Shown here in pieces: positions 61,241 to 64,000 of a stretch of DNA of 64,000 nt. How positions within the stretch are numbered: the stretch's first letter is position 1; each line of letters starts with the position of its first letter. Below the pieces are notes generated by a model that was not told where the DNA came from, did no database searches, and saw only the letters and a program-made list of their open reading frames with translations. Position numbers and translations under genes: made by a program. The stretch comes from Callipepla californica brunnescens (lineage: Eukaryota; Chordata; Aves; Galliformes; Odontophoridae): positions 310,001 to 374,000 of the forward strand of contig JALIRH010000064.1 of NCBI GenBank assembly GCA_023055505.1, read 5' to 3'.

Positions 61241-64000
61241 GTCTTCTTTAACTGTAGAAGTAAAATTCATTAGTGGATACACCTATTCACAAAAAGAATA
61301 GAAAATGGATTTCTTTTATTAACATTGAAAAAATGATTTCTTTCAATTCATTATCAGTTACAGAATGATCTTAGAGTATGACGTGGAAGGTCAGACAATC
61401 CACTTTTAATTCCATCACACCCTAAGATACTGTTATTATTATTATCATTATCAGAATAGCAAAAAAAACAAACAAAAAAACATTTCCAACTATCAGATAT
61501 TTTTGTCTTTTCAATATATTATGAAGTGTAATAAAGTGTACTAGGGACTGTGATTTCTGTATGTTGCATATTTTCATTTTAACTTCTGTCCTACAGATTG
61601 ATCTGCTTTCTGACTTCAAATATCTGTGCCCACAACTGTTTTTCCATGAAGTTCCCTTTACTTAAGAAGAGGAAAAGGTGATGTAAAAACTATTATGCAG
61701 AGTCTATGGCATCCATGAACTAAAAAAATGGTAAGGATATTTATTAGGAAAATAGCTGTTCTTAGAATGGAACAAATCAAACTTAAAGAGCTAACGAGTC
61801 TTACTTCCACCAAAATTTGCCTTCTGCAAATACCACTGAACAGTTCCTTTTTTCCCTCTGAAAGCTAGATAGGATAACTAGAGATGACTGTTGTGTGAAT
61901 CCATGTCAGTGTTTTTATTTCAGACAAATAAGAGTGATTAAGCTATGGTTTGACTAAGTTTGTGAAATCAGTCTTAACTAACAATTCATAGTTATTCAAA
62001 CAAACATGAAAATACAGATAGCAATAACTTCTCACATTTCTAACATTTCAAATTTTTTTTTTTTTTTGTAAAAAGGCAAGTAAGCTTTGCTGCAGCAGCT
62101 TCAGCATTTAATAAAAATTTATGACTACATTTTAACTCTTTAGAAAGGGTTAATGGTGAACATAACAAGCAGTGATGTTTAAGAAAGAGGTGTTAGTTGT
62201 TAACCTTTATGTCTGTCAACACAAACATTCCTCATTCTGTGGTCACACTTTAGTTACAATAAAACATTCTTATGGAACACATAGTCAAAACTTGTTGTCA
62301 ATTATTTAGTATTCCCATAAACCATTAGATGGTCAAAAATATCTTTAATTGATTCCATCTCTACCTACACTACTTATTATTTATTAGTATAACAAACTTC
62401 TCCATGGGAACAGCTAATTGTACCTCCCTAGTGGCCACTTCAAGTGGAATAAGCATTGCACAGTGCTGCCTAAGATACTGCTGAAAGGTCTTCAGCATTT
62501 GGGATTTGATTAAAACTGTATTACATGTACACATCAGCAACCATTGCTAAAACAAAACACTAATTTAAAAAAATCTTCTGCTATAGTGCTTAACACAATT
62601 GAAAAGCATTGCATTCATGAGAAGAGGAGGGTGGGGAAGTCTGATATCTCTTTTTTTCACCCTCAGACAATCATTTCGTAATAGAAATAATATAGCATTC
62701 TCTTGTACAATGAGAAGGGAAAGATATGAACTCTACCAGCTGCACTGTGGGAGAGACCTTTTCCTCTGACATACATGTAGCACAGCTAGCTACTGCTGCC
62801 TAAGCTGCATTTTTTTTCCTTTTCTTTTTTCCTTTTTTTTTTTTTAAGACATAATTGTTAGTCTGTTCTACAGTAGAAAAGACAGATGTTATGGAAATAG
62901 TGAGCCACATTCTGCTTAGATTGTTCTGTGACAACACATTCCATAAGTAGTGTTTCACAAAGGAAGATTTGGACAATAAAAGCATCCATTTTGAGACACG
63001 CAGGTGAGTTGTAAATACTACTAACAATATCAATATAACAGTTCTGTAAGCATTTTATAATCATTAAGTGTTCAAAATACTCTCTGATAGTAAACAATTC
63101 CTACAGTGATCAACATAAATCAAGATTTTAGAAATTTATATTAGGCTGATCATTGTATTAAAATTTAACTCAACATTGAAAAACTATTAATTTGACATGT
63201 GTTCTTCAATCACATTCAGAGACCCTCTCTTGAAATGAATGATCTATGACATTTTTTAACAGTGCCATTCAATATAAAACTGGCTGATTCTGACTGCTCT
63301 TACTCAATTATACTTTTTTGCTTTAAGGCAAGTGGTATATCTGGAAATGATCTTCAGGCAACTGATAAGAGATTCATTTCAAAAAATGGATTCTAACTCC
63401 AAAAAAAGAGACCCACATTCTTTTCTTCTGCCCAGACCACACTGCATAAAAGTATAGCTAGGCTTAGGCCATAAGTAGAGCAAAATTAGATTATTGTCTC
63501 ATCCAAAGCAGCATCATGAAATTGTTCAGAATGGCTGTGGACAGCTCAGTATGCTCAAATGACCTCAAAGACTTAAGTAGAATGCTAGTAATATTAATGA
63601 TGAAAATAAATTATGGCAAAATATTGATGAACATCTGAGCAAAACCTCCATCTTAATTTGCTGTTGGAGATACCACATCCCTAGGCACATGTTGGACTCT
63701 GACCAAGGTAAGCTATATCTAGTCATTTCATCCAAATTACCTACAGTTTCAGATTTTCTACTTATTATTCTAAAAAACTGAGAATAACTTTTATTTTCTT
63801 CTTCTTCCAGTGTTAGGTAGAAAATCATAAAGCAATTACATATTTAATAAGCTTAAAAAAATTCTGAAAATAAACATTTTTATTAAATATTTTTGTCATG
63901 AAATCAAGGATTTCTCAGAAAATTCTGTCCTCTTAAAGTACTAAACTAGAATTCAATCTGCTAGCATCTACTAGACTTTAAAAATAAGTAATAGGGAGCA
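61241..64000. other. AT-rich DNA, no gene seen
   Basis: Contains an ATT/ATC run (about 61432-61452) and T runs at about 62050-62065 and 62810-62845. No exon, RNA gene or transposon is recognised up to the window end. Confidence 0.45.

Noticed and set aside
1..64000. CRISPR arrays, operons, tRNA or rRNA genes, bacterial or phage systems
   Set aside because: No regularly spaced repeats with unique spacers, no tRNA cloverleaf blocks and no gene-dense organisation are visible. The repeat content is that of a bird nuclear genome.

Overview
This window reads as AT-rich, gene-poor vertebrate DNA from a bird, most likely chicken or another galliform. Two things support this. Chicken Repeat 1 (CR1) LINE fragments are present throughout, and there are three fragments of a mariner element that closely matches the chicken Galluhop/Mariner1_GG family as I know it. 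I see no bacterial-style gene organisation, no rRNA or tRNA gene, no CRISPR array and no intact protein-coding gene. The window is best read as intergenic or deep intronic sequence. Nearly all open frames of 60-140 codons look like chance frames, or frames inside transposons and simple repeats.

Layout. 1-5.2 kb: unannotated AT-rich DNA. 5.2-6.25 kb: the longest mariner copy, with a broken transposase. 6.3-11.8 kb: mostly unique DNA. 11.8-17.4 kb: a dense nest of six CR1 fragments, a second mariner end and a small palindromic repeat. 20.9-21.2 kb: a probable endogenous-retrovirus/LTR remnant. 23.0-24.0 kb: two weak coding-like segments, on opposite strands. 25.4-25.6 kb: 57 uninterrupted AAGG units. 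26.3-27.75 kb: a long, old CR1. 31.39-31.79 kb: a small internally deleted mariner with both ends preserved. 32.76-33.07 kb: a relatively well-preserved CR1 3' end. 35.1-35.5 kb: a hAT/Charlie-like left end. 35.5-48.2 kb: long, nearly transposon-free DNA with a homeodomain/T-box-site cluster at its right edge. 48.25-51.45 kb: two CR1 copies. 54.5-54.9 kb: a very old CR1. 55-59.9 kb: AT-rich unique DNA with enhancer-like short motifs. 59.9-61.24 kb: a long CR1 carrying an expanded poly-T. 61.3-64 kb: unannotated.

There is no pathway or operon to reconstruct. The main history visible is layered transposition: old CR1, then younger CR1, mariner and hAT insertions, followed by microsatellite growth. 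Ten of the twelve CR1 fragments lie on the plus strand. The most promising leads are the shared flank of two mariner copies (a composite mobile unit), the coding-like segments at 23.0-24.0 kb, and the repeat-free regulatory-looking block at about 47.76-48.2 kb. I did not find convincing evidence of a wholly new biological system. All family names rest on recognition by eye, without database searches.
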